Origin: Parabacteroides goldsteinii DSM 19448 = WAL 12034
GTDB taxonomy: Bacteria > Bacteroidota > Bacteroidia > Bacteroidales > Tannerellaceae
NCBI RefSeq assembly: GCF_000969835.1
Contig: NZ_KQ033913.1
Location: 312,859 to 376,858, forward strand
DNA length: 64,000 nucleotides
Direction of reading: 5' to 3'
The position numbers and the translations under genes are program-made. Below the pieces are notes generated by a model that searched no databases, was not told the DNA's origin, and saw only the letters and a list, made by a program, of their open reading frames with translations. Positions 1 to 9,388 of this stretch are shown piece by piece (position 1 is the stretch's first letter; each line of letters opens with the position of its first letter).

Positions 1-53
1 TTGCTATTTTGTTAATTAACAGTCCTTTTTTTGTAAAAAGTTATTAGAATTTA

Positions 54-83
54 GTTGTTATAATAAATTTATTATTACATTTG
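54..83 (+). promoter_or_regulatory. Promoter of the first SusC gene
   Basis: GTTG (54-57) and TACATTTG (76-83) are 18 bp apart and match the Bacteroidales housekeeping consensus TTTG/TAnnTTTG. The spacer holds a perfect 14-bp palindrome, TAATAAATTTATTA (61-74), which could be a regulator site or chance in AT-rich DNA. Transcription would start near 90 and leave a leader of about 90 nt before the ATG at 180. Confidence 0.6.
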
Positions 84-179
84 CGGTCTCTCAGGTATGT
101 TTTATAATAGGTTTTTGGCAAAGTATTCACAAATATAGTGCAAATTAGTTATTTATAAGTTAAATAAAAAAGTGTGTCT

Positions 180-3100
180 ATGAAAAAGTTGACTTATCTT
201 TTGTTTTGCCTAATTTTAGGTATTGGGATGGCGACTGCTCAGACGACGAAGGTAACAGGTACTGTTATCTCGGCGGATGATAATGAGCCAATTATTGGTG
301 CATCGATTGTCGTAAAGGGTACGATGGTCGGTACAGTGACTGATTTTGATGGTGCGTTCTCTTTGGATGTACCAAGTTCTGCAAAGACTCTGGTGATTTC
401 GTACGTTGGTATGAAGACTCAGGAGATCTCTGTTCAAACGAATCTGAAAATCTTTATGGAGTCTGATAATCAGATGATTGACGAAGTAATGATTGTGGCT
501 TACGGTACGGCAAAGAAGAGTGCCTTTACGGGATCTGCTGCAACTATCAAGACAGAGAAGATTGCTGCTCGTCAGGCTTCTAATTTGACAAATGCTTTGG
601 CTGGTCAGGTTGCCGGTGTACAAACAACGAGTAATACTGGTCAACCGGGTAAAGATGCGGAAGTTCGTATTCGTGGTATCGGTTCTATTTCAGCTAGCAA
701 CAAACCGTTGTATGTAGTGGACGGTGTTCCTTATGATGGCGAAATCTCTGCAATCAGTACGTCCGATATCGAATCGATGACCGTATTGAAGGATGCTGCT
801 TCAAATGCTTTGTATGGCGCTCGGGGTGCGAATGGTGTAATCTTGATTACAACTAAACGTGGTAAGTCAGGGGATTCTCGTGTGACATTCGATGCTAAGT
901 GGGGTGTTAACAAACGTGCTGTTCCTTCTTATGAAACAGTAACGGATCCGGGTAAATTCTATGAAATGGCTTATACTTCTATTTACAACGGAGATTTAAG
1001 TAAGGAAAAATATCTGGCAAATGGAGATTTGGTGAATGCCAATTTGTATGCTAATAAACTCATGCTTTCCAACTCTTATTTAGGATATCAGGTGTTTACT
1101 GTTCCTAACGGAGAACAGTTGATCGGTATGGATGGAAAATTGAACCCGAATGCAACTTTCGGTTATAGTGACGGTACATATTATTATAGACCAGATAACT
1201 GGAGTGATGAATTATTTGAAAATAATGTTCGTCAGGAGTATAATTTGAGTGTTAGTGGTGCATCGGATAAAATGAACTATTACATGTCTGCTGGTTATTT
1301 GGATGATCAGGGGATCGTGCCGAATTCCGGTTTCCAACGTTATACTGCTCGTTTGAAAGCGGACTATCAGGTGAAACCCTGGTTAAAGATGGGTGGTAAT
1401 GTATCGTTTACTCATTATGATAGCCGCGAGCAGGATACAGAAGGCGGTTCTTCCAATGCTAATGCTTTCTATGCAGCTAATATTATGGGTGCTATTTATC
1501 CGATGTATGTCCGTGATTCCGAGGGTAATATTATGGTTGATAATCGTGGCTTCAAGCGTTATGATTATGGTTCGGATACAAATTTCGGTCGTGAAAATGT
1601 GGTTCCGAATGCTAATCCGTTGGCTAGCTATATGCTGGATAAAAGAAACTATTCAGGTGACGTGATTAGTGGTAAATGGTTTGCAGATATCGATATTTGG
1701 GGTGGAATCAAAGCTAAAATCAATATCGGAGTCGATGCCAATAATGAACGTATGAAAAATTTGGTCAATCCATTTTACGGACAGTATTCAGAAACAAGTG
1801 GTGTTGGTGGTATTATCAGTACTGAAGCTATTCGTTCGTTCAGTACGAATCAGCAATATTTGTTGACTTATAATAAGATATTCAATGATGTTCATAGCCT
1901 GGATGTATTGGCTGGTCACGAAAATTATAATTATAAGTATTCTTATTTATATGGCTCCCGTGAGAAATTGTATAATCCGAATGTTCCGGAATTAAATAAT
2001 GGTATCTTGAATCAGAATAATTCATCTTACACGCATAATTATGCAACAGAAGGTTGGTTATTCCGTGTACAGTATGATTACGATGGAAAATACTTCGGTT
2101 CTGCTTCTTTCCGTCGTGATGCTTCTTCTGCTTTCCATCCGGATAACCGTTGGGGTAACTTCTGGTCGGTCGGCGCTGGCTGGTTGATTAACAAGGAGAC
2201 TTTTATGGCTGACCAAAATTGGATCGATATGTTGAAGTTTAAAATCAGTTATGGTTTGCAGGGTAACGATAATCTGATGTATCAGGGTGGTTTGAACCGA
2301 AATTACTATCCGTATATGGATCAACTTACTTTATCTAATAGCAACGGCGATTTTGCAACCTCTTTGTATTATAAAGGAAATCCGGATATCACTTGGGAAA
2401 CATCACACAGTTTTAACACTGGATTTGACTTTAGCTTCTGGAATGGAAAGTTGAGTGGTACTGCAGAATATTTCTCTCGTAAGACAACAGATATGCTTTA
2501 TTTCAAACCGGTATCTCCGTCTATGGGATATTCTCGTTATCCGGAAAATGTGGGTTCTATGGTGAACCGTGGCGTTGAATTGGATTTGAACTCCACTATT
2601 ATTAATACGAAAAATTTTAGTTGGAATGTCAATTTGAACTTGACGCATTTTAAGAACAAAGTATTGGAATTAGCTCCGGAATTGAACGGACAGCTGATCG
2701 ATGGTTCTCGTATTTATCGTGAAGATGAATCCATGTATCAACTTTATTTGCCTAAATATGTAGGGGTTAACCCGGAAACTGGTGAAAGCCAGTGGGCTTT
2801 GCTGGAGCCGGATAAAGATGGTAATACAGTTACTGCAGAGTATTCTGTTGCATCTGATAATCGTTTTGTAACAGGTGATATTCTGCCGAAAGTATATGGT
2901 GGTTTCGGAACTGGTTTTACAGCTTACGGATTCGATTTCTCTATTGCGCTTGCTTATCAGTTAGGCGGACGTGTTCTGGATTATACATATCGGGCTTTGA
3001 TGAGTGTAGATGCTCAGGGTTCTGCATGGCATAAAGATATGTTGAAAGCTTGGACAACGGAAAATAAAAATACAGATGTTCCACGTATGAATGTACAAGA

Positions 3101-3362
3101 CCAGTATGCTAACAGATTGACGGATCGTTTTCTGACAAGTTCCGATTATTTGAGCTTGCAGAATATCACATTCGGTTATACATTACCGAAATCGTTGACA
3201 CGGAAGTTCCAGATAGAAGGAATTCGTTTGTATTTTGTTGCAGATAATGTGGCATTGCTCACAGCACGTAAAGGCTTGGATCCACGTCAGGGTTATGTGG
3301 CTTCTGATAATGTTTATTCACCGATCCGTACTATTTCGGGCGGTATCTCATTGAATTTCTAA
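180..3362 (+). CDS. SusC/RagA-family TonB-linked outer membrane transporter
   Basis: This is an outer-membrane TonB-dependent channel that imports glycans or peptides captured by its SusD partner. It opens with a signal peptide ending near TAQ. A carboxypeptidase-regulatory-like domain follows (about residues 25-105, ending in an ISYVGMKTQEI-type strand). Next comes a plug with the family motif NALAGQVAGVQ and the RIRG...PLYVVDGVPYDG segment, then a long barrel ending in a terminal aromatic-rich strand (GGISLNF). There is no STN domain, so FecR/sigma control is unlikely. I prefer the ATG at 180; an in-frame GTG lies at 174. The SusD gene follows within a few tens of bases, so the two are an operon. 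The substrate cannot be read from the sequence, and no carbohydrate-active enzyme accompanies the pair inside the window. Confidence 0.93.
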   Translation: MKKLTYLLFCLILGIGMATAQTTKVTGTVISADDNEPIIGASIVVKGTMVGTVTDFDGAFSLDVPSSAKTLVISYVGMKTQEISVQTNLKIFMESDNQMIDEVMIVAYGTAKKSAFTGSAATIKTEKIAARQASNLTNALAGQVAGVQTTSNTGQPGKDAEVRIRGIGSISASNKPLYVVDGVPYDGEISAISTSDIESMTVLKDAASNALYGARGANGVILITTKRGKSGDSRVTFDAKWGVNKRAVPSYETVTDPGKFYEMAYTSIYNGDLSKEKYLANGDLVNANLYANKLMLSNSYLGYQVFTVPNGEQLIGMDGKLNPNATFGYSDGTYYYRPDNWSDELFENNVRQEYNLSVSGASDKMNYYMSAGYLDDQGIVPNSGFQRYTARLKADYQVKPWLKMGGNVSFTHYDSREQDTEGGSSNANAFYAANIMGAIYPMYVRDSEGNIMVDNRGFKRYDYGSDTNFGRENVVPNANPLASYMLDKRNYSGDVISGKWFADIDIWGGIKAKINIGVDANNERMKNLVNPFYGQYSETSGVGGIISTEAIRSFSTNQQYLLTYNKIFNDVHSLDVLAGHENYNYKYSYLYGSREKLYNPNVPELNNGILNQNNSSYTHNYATEGWLFRVQYDYDGKYFGSASFRRDASSAFHPDNRWGNFWSVGAGWLINKETFMADQNWIDMLKFKISYGLQGNDNLMYQGGLNRNYYPYMDQLTLSNSNGDFATSLYYKGNPDITWETSHSFNTGFDFSFWNGKLSGTAEYFSRKTTDMLYFKPVSPSMGYSRYPENVGSMVNRGVELDLNSTIINTKNFSWNVNLNLTHFKNKVLELAPELNGQLIDGSRIYREDESMYQLYLPKYVGVNPETGESQWALLEPDKDGNTVTAEYSVASDNRFVTGDILPKVYGGFGTGFTAYGFDFSIALAYQLGGRVLDYTYRALMSVDAQGSAWHKDMLKAWTTENKNTDVPRMNVQDQYANRLTDRFLTSSDYLSLQNITFGYTLPKSLTRKFQIEGIRLYFVADNVALLTARKGLDPRQGYVASDNVYSPIRTISGGISLNF

Positions 3363-3384
3363 TCCGTAAATGTATTTAGAGAAT

Positions 3385-4965
3385 ATGAATATGACAAATA
3401 AATATTTAATGTTCGCAAGTGTTGCTTGTATGCTGGTTTCTTGTGATTTGGATAAATTGCCGGAAGGTCAATATATAGGGGGCGAACAAAACGAAGATGT
3501 TATCGAACAGCGTCCGAATATGGTTATAGCTGGTGTGAACGCAATGTCTGCTCAGTTGAATGTGTTCGGAACTATTTCTGATGATGCAAATACATATCAT
3601 AATGATTATGGTGTAGCAGCTGTTTACCAATTTTATGAACAGAGTAGCCAGGATATGCCTTGTACGACTTCCGGCTATAACTGGTTTAACTCAGCTCAAA
3701 ATTATTCAGATCGTCTTTATGACAGTTCTGCAGATGAATTGATTTGGAAGACATATTATAACCACCTGAAAGCAGCAAACGATGTTATTGCATTGACGGA
3801 GGGGACTGAAGATCCGACCATGTTGGTTTATCGTGGACAGGCCTTGGCTGCCCGTGCTTTCGATTATCTGAATTTGGCACAGACTTATCAGTTTACGTAT
3901 GCCGGACATGAAAATGAACTTTGTGTTCCGATCATTACAGAAGGAATGACAGAGGAAGAAATGCAGACGAATCCGCGTGCCACAGTTGCTCAGGTTTATG
4001 AATTGATCATGTCTGATTTGAATCAAGCTGTTGAATTATTGGCTGGTAATGATAACGGTACGAATAAAGACAAGATAGACGAGGCTGTTGCTTATGGTTT
4101 GCGGGCTCGTGCAAACTTATTAATGCAGAAATGGGCCGATGCTGCTAAAGATGCAGAAAAGGCCTTGTCTGGTGGAACACCGTACTCTTTGGCGGATGTT
4201 TCAAAGCCTGCATTTAATTCGGCAGCTGCTGATTCCTGGTTATGGGGGGTTATGATTACTCCGGATAATGATGTGGTAACAACCGGTATCATCAACTGGC
4301 CGTCACACTTATGTTCATTGACCGGTAACGGATACACAACTTTGACCGGTGCATGGCGTTACGTAAGTTCTGCTTTATACGATCAGATTCCTGACACTGA
4401 CATCCGTAAACAGTGGTTTATTTCTCCGGATACAACTTCTACATTGGTAGACAATGCTTCTGTCGGAGGAGAACCGGTTATCGATTATTTCGGCCTGACG
4501 CCTTATACGAATGTAAAATTCGGGGCCTATCAAGATGTAATGGGTAATACGACCAACTCTCAGGACTGGCCATTGATGCGTGTGGAAGAAATGTATTATA
4601 TCAAAGCGGAAGGTGAAGCGATGTCCGGAAACGTATTTGCTGCAAAACGTACATTAGAAGATTTCGTAAAAACATATCGTAATCCGTCATATAGTTGCAC
4701 GGCTTCTTCTGCCCAGGAGTTGCAGGATGAAATTTGGTTGCAACGTCGTATGGAACTTTGGGGTGAAGGTTTTTCATTGTTCGATATTTTACGTCTGAAG
4801 AAACCTGTCGTACGTAAGAATACGAATTATGCAGCTATTGTTCAATATAATATAGAACCGGAATCTCAGATTTTGATTTATCGTATTCCACAGTGCGAAA
4901 TGGAAACCAATAAGGGCATTACGGATAAAGATAATAACCCTGCAGCATCTCAACCTACTGTATAA
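3385..4965 (+). CDS. SusD/RagB-family nutrient-binding lipoprotein
   Basis: This is a surface-exposed lipoprotein that binds substrate over the SusC channel encoded just upstream. A lipoprotein signal (lipobox LVSC, Cys at residue 20 from this start) is followed by the helical TPR-like SusD scaffold, including the ARAFDYLNLAQTYQF segment and the C-terminal RRMELWGEGFSLFDILRLKK signature typical of RagB/SusD. Alternative in-frame ATGs exist at 3370 and 3391; 3385 gives a normal-length signal peptide. It ends shortly before a strong terminator, so the operon is two genes. Family assignment is firm; the ligand is unknown. Confidence 0.92.
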   Translation: MNMTNKYLMFASVACMLVSCDLDKLPEGQYIGGEQNEDVIEQRPNMVIAGVNAMSAQLNVFGTISDDANTYHNDYGVAAVYQFYEQSSQDMPCTTSGYNWFNSAQNYSDRLYDSSADELIWKTYYNHLKAANDVIALTEGTEDPTMLVYRGQALAARAFDYLNLAQTYQFTYAGHENELCVPIITEGMTEEEMQTNPRATVAQVYELIMSDLNQAVELLAGNDNGTNKDKIDEAVAYGLRARANLLMQKWADAAKDAEKALSGGTPYSLADVSKPAFNSAAADSWLWGVMITPDNDVVTTGIINWPSHLCSLTGNGYTTLTGAWRYVSSALYDQIPDTDIRKQWFISPDTTSTLVDNASVGGEPVIDYFGLTPYTNVKFGAYQDVMGNTTNSQDWPLMRVEEMYYIKAEGEAMSGNVFAAKRTLEDFVKTYRNPSYSCTASSAQELQDEIWLQRRMELWGEGFSLFDILRLKKPVVRKNTNYAAIVQYNIEPESQILIYRIPQCEMETNKGITDKDNNPAASQPTV

Positions 4966-4989
4966 GGTAGTTTTGGTATAATTAATAGA

Positions 4990-5047
4990 AGATGTTGTAA
5001 AAGCTTTGAATGGCTATGCCGATAGAGCTTTTACAACATCTTTTTTA
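4990..5047 (+). terminator. Rho-independent terminator after the SusC/SusD operon
   Basis: A 16-bp perfect stem (AGATGTTGTAAAAGCT at 4990-5005 and its complement at 5026-5041) has a 20-nt loop and runs directly into a T tract (5041-5046). Confidence 0.9.
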
Positions 5048-5470
5048 TGGTAGATAAACCTGCTCTTTCTTTAATTTATACATTAGCAGGTATAATATTC
5101 TAATACTATTTATCTTATGAATAATCTATAAAAGTCACATCTCAACAATTTTTCTTTCAGACAATAAAAAATAAACAGCCTCTTGTTTTGTTTTTAGCAC
5201 CAAGTTAGTAAAAAAGTCTTTTTTGTATCCATTTCGGAAAGCTTCTTCTTGTTTTTTGTTTTTTATGATTAGTAAGTCTCTTTTATCTTTGCAGACTCAT
5301 AGTAGAAATGAGTTATTCGGATCAATTGTTTTTTAAGGCAAGTCTAGGTGGGGATTTTGTCTCTTTGGAACTCCGGTAAATAAGTAATAACAAATTTTTA
5401 ATTTGTCTTAGACATAAGAAAGAACTAATTATTGTTCCTTCGTGTTTCATTCAGAAAATAAATATATATC
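5048..5470. other. AT-rich intergenic region upstream of the recombinase gene
   Basis: This 423-bp stretch has no convincing reading frame. It holds short dyads: ACCTGCT/AGCAGGT around 5058-5091, ACTCAT/ATGAGT around 5296-5314, and ACAAATT/AATTTGT at 5390-5406. A possible promoter lies at 5261-5291. I see no long inverted or direct repeat that would mark a recombination site. Confidence 0.6.
5261..5291 (+). promoter_or_regulatory. Possible promoter of the recombinase gene
   Basis: TATCTTTG (5284-5291) is a perfect -7 box. The -33 position holds only TTTT at 19-bp spacing (5261-5264); a true TTTG lies 25 bp away (5255-5258). A start near 5298 would give an unusually long leader of about 170 nt. 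Confidence 0.4.
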
Positions 5471-6634
5471 ATGGAAAAAGTAATTTATAACTTGGTATTT
5501 AACCGCAAAAAGCAGTTAAACTCAGAAGGTAAAGCTTTGGTTCAGGTAGAAGCGTACTTGAATAAGCAGAAAAAGTATTTTTCGACAAAGGTCTATGTCA
5601 AGCCTTTTCAGTGGGATGCAAAGAGAAAAGCAGTGAAGAACCATCCTAATATGGACTCTTTAAATCAGTATCTGGCTAATTTTATTGCAGAATTAGAACA
5701 GCTGGAACTGGAAATTGTACATACCGGTAAGGAATTTTCGTTGAATGATCTGAAAGAGAAACCTGAAGCAGGTCAGACTTCTTTTTCTCTGTTTATGAAA
5801 AATGAGATTACTCAAAGTAATCTGAAACCGTCAACGTTGAAGAATCATTTTTCGACATTGCAGGTTCTTTCCTCATTTAAAACAGATGTGAGTTTTAATG
5901 ATCTGAGTTTTAATTTCCTTTGCGATCTTGAGCATTATATGTTGGTGAATAAATATCACCGGAATACGATTGCCAAACATATGAAGCATTTGAAGCGTTA
6001 CATCAATCTGGCGATCAATAAAGATCTGTTTGATTTGCACCGCTATCCTTTCCGTAAGTACAAGATCAAGTATATGGAAAGCAAAAGAACTCATCTTACA
6101 CCGGAAGAATTGGAACAGCTGGAAAGCCTTAACCTGAGAGGACGCCGTACGCTGCAACGAACATTAGATATGTTCTTGTTCAGTTGCTATACCGGACTTC
6201 GTTTTTCGGATATAGTCAGTATTACGAGAGAGAACTTCCTCATTATTGATGATAAGGTTTGGTTGATCTATTCATCCATCAAAACGGATGTTAATGTTCG
6301 TTTGCCCTTATTCTTATTGTTTGACGGAAAATCTCTTCCGATTTATGAACGTTATAAGAATAATCCATGGACCTTGTTCGATATGCCGGCTTCTTCAAAT
6401 TCGAATGTGAACAAGCAGCTCCGTCGAATTTGTAAGATGGCGAATATAGACAAAAAAGTTTCTTTCCATACTGCCCGTCATACGAATGCTACATTATTAT
6501 TATATAATGGCGCGAATATAACAACAGTGCAGAAACTTTTAGGGCATAAAAGTGTACGTACGACGGAGATATACAGTAATATTATGGATATGACAGTAGT
6601 ACGTGATCTTTCGAGTTTGTCAAGTATTAAATGA
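5471..6634 (+). CDS. Tyrosine site-specific recombinase (Bacteroidales integrase family)
   Basis: This is a 387-residue phage-integrase-family recombinase that cuts and rejoins DNA through a catalytic tyrosine. An N-terminal Arm-DNA-binding-like region (LNSEGKALVQVEAYLNKQKKYF...VKPFQWDAKRKAV) and a SAM-like core-binding domain precede the catalytic domain. The catalytic domain shows the first Arg in CYTGLRFSDI, the H-x-x-R box in FHTARHTNATLLL, the GHKSVRTTEIY box and the nucleophilic Tyr. The length and shape match chromosomal Tsr/Mpi-like recombinases that flip promoters or shuffle surface-protein genes, as well as integrases of small elements. No relaxase, excisionase or tra gene is adjacent, so a resident invertase role is plausible. 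Its target is not visible beside it; the inverted repeats at 16933-17103 are one candidate. Confidence 0.9.
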   Translation: MEKVIYNLVFNRKKQLNSEGKALVQVEAYLNKQKKYFSTKVYVKPFQWDAKRKAVKNHPNMDSLNQYLANFIAELEQLELEIVHTGKEFSLNDLKEKPEAGQTSFSLFMKNEITQSNLKPSTLKNHFSTLQVLSSFKTDVSFNDLSFNFLCDLEHYMLVNKYHRNTIAKHMKHLKRYINLAINKDLFDLHRYPFRKYKIKYMESKRTHLTPEELEQLESLNLRGRRTLQRTLDMFLFSCYTGLRFSDIVSITRENFLIIDDKVWLIYSSIKTDVNVRLPLFLLFDGKSLPIYERYKNNPWTLFDMPASSNSNVNKQLRRICKMANIDKKVSFHTARHTNATLLLYNGANITTVQKLLGHKSVRTTEIYSNIMDMTVVRDLSSLSSIK

Positions 6635-6858
6635 TATAGGATAATGGCATTAGGGAACGTGGGGATATTATGGGGAATTTTCTGGGTTCTCTAATGTTTT
6701 ATTGACAAAATGTTAGCCTGCATGGGGCGTCGCTCTGGTTTTGACTCCCTGTGGCTTTCCTTTTGTTGTAAAATTCTGTTCTCAAACATTTATTTGTAAG
6801 TGAATTTTTCAGCTGGTTATACTTTGAAAAGTAAATAAAATATCCGACTTTTGTCTGC

Positions 6859-8130
6859 ATGATGAATCAACCTTTAGCAGAGAGATTACGTCCGAAAACG
6901 TTGGATGATTATATCGGACAAAAACACCTTGTAGGGCAAGGAGCCGTGTTAAGGAAAATGATAGATGCAGGTCGTGTCCCTTCTTTTATTCTGTGGGGAC
7001 CGCCGGGTGTGGGTAAGACTACACTGGCACAGATCATTTCCAATAAACTGGAGGCACCTTTTTATACATTGAGCGCTATCAGTTCGGGAGTGAAGGATGT
7101 GCGTGATGTGATTGAAAAGGCAAAAAGTAATCGCTTTTTCAATACGGTATCTCCTATTTTGTTTATTGATGAAATACATCGTTTCAGCAAATCCCAGCAA
7201 GATTCCTTGCTGAATGCAGTGGAAACGGGTGTGGTGACGTTGATTGGAGCTACAACGGAAAACCCTTCTTTCGAAGTGATCCGTCCGCTCTTGTCCAGGT
7301 GTCAGGTATATGTACTGAAATCATTGGATAAAAATGATTTGCTTACATTATTAAATAAGGCGATCAAAGAGGACGTCGTACTGAAGGATAAAGATATTGT
7401 CCTGAAAGAGACAGATGCCATGCTGCGTTATTCCGGCGGAGATGCCCGGAAGCTACTCAACATATTGGAACTGGTTATTTCGGCAGAAGAAACGGATAAG
7501 ATCGAGATAACGGATCAAAAAGTCGTTGACCGGTTGCAGGAAAATCCGGCAGCTTATGATAAAGGCGGAGAGATGCATTATGATATTATTTCAGCTTTTA
7601 TCAAATCGATCAGGGGAAGCGATCCCGATGGAGCTATTTACTGGCTGGCCCGTATGGTGGCAGGAGGGGAGGACCCTGAGTTTATTGCCCGCCGGTTGGT
7701 TATCTCTGCTTCGGAAGATGTAGGATTGGCTAATCCGAATGCGTTATTGCTGGCGAATGCCTGTTTTGATGCCCTGAAGAAGATCGGTTGGCCGGAAGGA
7801 CGGATTATATTGGCGGAAACTACGGTTTATCTGGCTTGCAGCCCTAAAAGTAATTCGGCTTATATGGCCATAAATGATGCATTGGCATTGGTTGAACGTA
7901 CGGGAAACCTCCCGGTTCCGCTTCATTTGCGGAATGCTCCGACGACTTTGATGAAGGAGTTGGACTATGGGAAAGAATATAAGTACGCACATGATTATAA
8001 AAACAACTTTGTTGAACAGGTCTATTTGCCTAAGGAAGTACAGGATCAGCACTTTTGGAAAGGGCAAAATAATCCGGCTGAGCAAAAACTGGTCGAACAT
8101 ATGAGGAAATTATGGGGAGACCGGTTTTGA
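6859..8130 (+). CDS. rarA: Replication-associated recombination protein A (AAA+ ATPase)
   Basis: RarA/MgsA is a clamp-loader-like AAA+ ATPase that acts at stalled replication forks. The N-terminus PLAERLRPKTLDDYIGQKHL is the family signature. Walker A GPPGVGKT lies at residues 47-54 and Walker B FIDEIHR near 103-108, followed by sensor motif GATTENPSF. The C-terminal tetramerisation/MgsA domain contains AVGGEDP-like and LYLACSPKS-like segments. The length of 423 residues is normal. The ATG at 6859 is followed at once by a second ATG at 6862, so the start is ambiguous by one codon. It is a single gene with no operon partner. Confidence 0.96.
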   Translation: MMNQPLAERLRPKTLDDYIGQKHLVGQGAVLRKMIDAGRVPSFILWGPPGVGKTTLAQIISNKLEAPFYTLSAISSGVKDVRDVIEKAKSNRFFNTVSPILFIDEIHRFSKSQQDSLLNAVETGVVTLIGATTENPSFEVIRPLLSRCQVYVLKSLDKNDLLTLLNKAIKEDVVLKDKDIVLKETDAMLRYSGGDARKLLNILELVISAEETDKIEITDQKVVDRLQENPAAYDKGGEMHYDIISAFIKSIRGSDPDGAIYWLARMVAGGEDPEFIARRLVISASEDVGLANPNALLLANACFDALKKIGWPEGRIILAETTVYLACSPKSNSAYMAINDALALVERTGNLPVPLHLRNAPTTLMKELDYGKEYKYAHDYKNNFVEQVYLPKEVQDQHFWKGQNNPAEQKLVEHMRKLWGDRF

Positions 8131-8145
8131 TTATTGACAATTAAT

Positions 8146-8244
8146 AATTGAAAATTGATGATTAACTGGAATAAAGTTGTCGGATGGGTGGAAAAAGTGG
8201 CTTTTTGCTAATAATTTTCACTATTCAGTTTTCAAATTTCAATT
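8146..8244. repeat. AT-rich imperfect inverted repeat between rarA and serC
   Basis: Arms AATTGAAAATTGA (8146-8158) and TCAAATTTCAATT (8232-8244) pair at 11 of 13 positions across a 73-bp spacer. The left arm sits in a run of ATTGACAATTAATAATTG-type sequence common between Bacteroidales genes. It could be a degenerate small repeat element; function unknown. Confidence 0.4.
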
Positions 8245-8318
8245 AAATTCGTACATTAGCCGCCTGTTTTCGAAAAACACGTTACTTAAATAATATATAA
8301 CATTAAAAAGAAATTGAT

Positions 8319-9386
8319 ATGAAGAAGCACAATTTTTCTGCAGGACCTTCTATTCTGAGCGAATACACGATTAAGAATGCAGCAGCAGCTGTTGAAAATT
8401 TCGCAGGTACAGGGTTATCAATTCTTGAAGTATCTCATAGAGGTAAAGAATTTGTTGCAGTAAACGACGAGGCCAGAGCTTTGATCAAAGAGTTACTGGA
8501 TGTGCCGGCTGGTTACGAGGTTGTATTTCTGGGTGGTGGTGCCAGCATGCAGTTTTGTATGGTTCCTTTCAACTTGTTGAACAAAAAAGCTTCTTATCTG
8601 GATACGGGGACATGGGCCTCTAATGCGATCAAAGAAGCTAAATTATTCGGAGAAGTTGATGTTGTAGCATCTTCAAAAGAGGCTAATTATACTTATATTC
8701 CGAAAGGTTATGCAGTCGCAGAAGATTCAGACTATTTCCATTTTACATCTAATAATACGATCTATGGTACGGAAATGCGTTATGATCCCGATCTGAATGT
8801 ACGTTTGGTATCCGATATGTCTTCTGATATTTTCTCCCGTCCGATCGATATCTCTAAATATGATGTAATTTATGCCGGTGCACAGAAAAATCTGGCTCCT
8901 GCTGGTGTAACATTGGCTATTGTCCGTACAGATGCTTTAGGACATGTAGACCGTGCTATTCCTACAATGTTGAATTACAATACACATATCAAGAAGGACT
9001 CTATGTTCAACACGCCTCCTGTGTTCCCGATCTTTGCCGCTTTGCAGACATTGAAATGGTATAAGGAGTTAGGTGGTGTTGCTGTTATTGAAAAGATGAA
9101 TCTTGAAAAAGCAGCTATCCTGTATGATGAAATCGACCGTAACAAATTGTTCAAAGGTACTGCCGCCGTAGAAGACCGTTCTATCATGAACGTTTGCTTT
9201 GTAATGAACGATGAATATAAGGAGTTGGAAGACGAATTCAATAAATTTGCTTCTGCTGCCGGTATGGTAGGTATCAAAGGTCACCGTTCAGTAGGCGGAT
9301 TCCGTGCATCTCTTTATAATGCAATGCCGAAGAGCAGTGTGGAAGCGTTGGTTGCTACAATGAAAGAATTTGAAAAACAGCATTGA
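8319..9386 (+). CDS. serC: Phosphoserine aminotransferase
   Basis: SerC is a cytosolic PLP enzyme that converts 3-phosphohydroxypyruvate and glutamate to phosphoserine, and it also serves pyridoxine synthesis. The N-terminal [10 protein letters not shown] motif, the LGGGASMQF phosphate-binding loop and the PLP-binding Lys190 in [12 protein letters not shown] are all present. The C-terminus contains the substrate-contacting [15 protein letters not shown]. At 355 residues it is full length. serA begins 2 bp after its stop, so the two enzymes of the pathway are co-translated. Confidence 0.97.
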   Translation: MKKHNFSAGPSILSEYTIKNAAAAVENFAGTGLSILEVSHRGKEFVAVNDEARALIKELLDVPAGYEVVFLGGGASMQFCMVPFNLLNKKASYLDTGTWASNAIKEAKLFGEVDVVASSKEANYTYIPKGYAVAEDSDYFHFTSNNTIYGTEMRYDPDLNVRLVSDMSSDIFSRPIDISKYDVIYAGAQKNLAPAGVTLAIVRTDALGHVDRAIPTMLNYNTHIKKDSMFNTPPVFPIFAALQTLKWYKELGGVAVIEKMNLEKAAILYDEIDRNKLFKGTAAVEDRSIMNVCFVMNDEYKELEDEFNKFASAAGMVGIKGHRSVGGFRASLYNAMPKSSVEALVATMKEFEKQH

Positions 9387-9388
9387 TT

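Noticed and set aside
5048..5470. Short dyads upstream of the recombinase as an attachment or invertible site
   Set aside because: Arms are only 6-7 bp, do not recur elsewhere in the window, and enclose no promoter or gene.
5471..6634. Recombinase as the integrase of an integrative conjugative element
   Set aside because: Neighbours are rarA, serC and a SusC/SusD operon; no mobilisation, transfer or cargo genes and no flanking direct repeats were seen.
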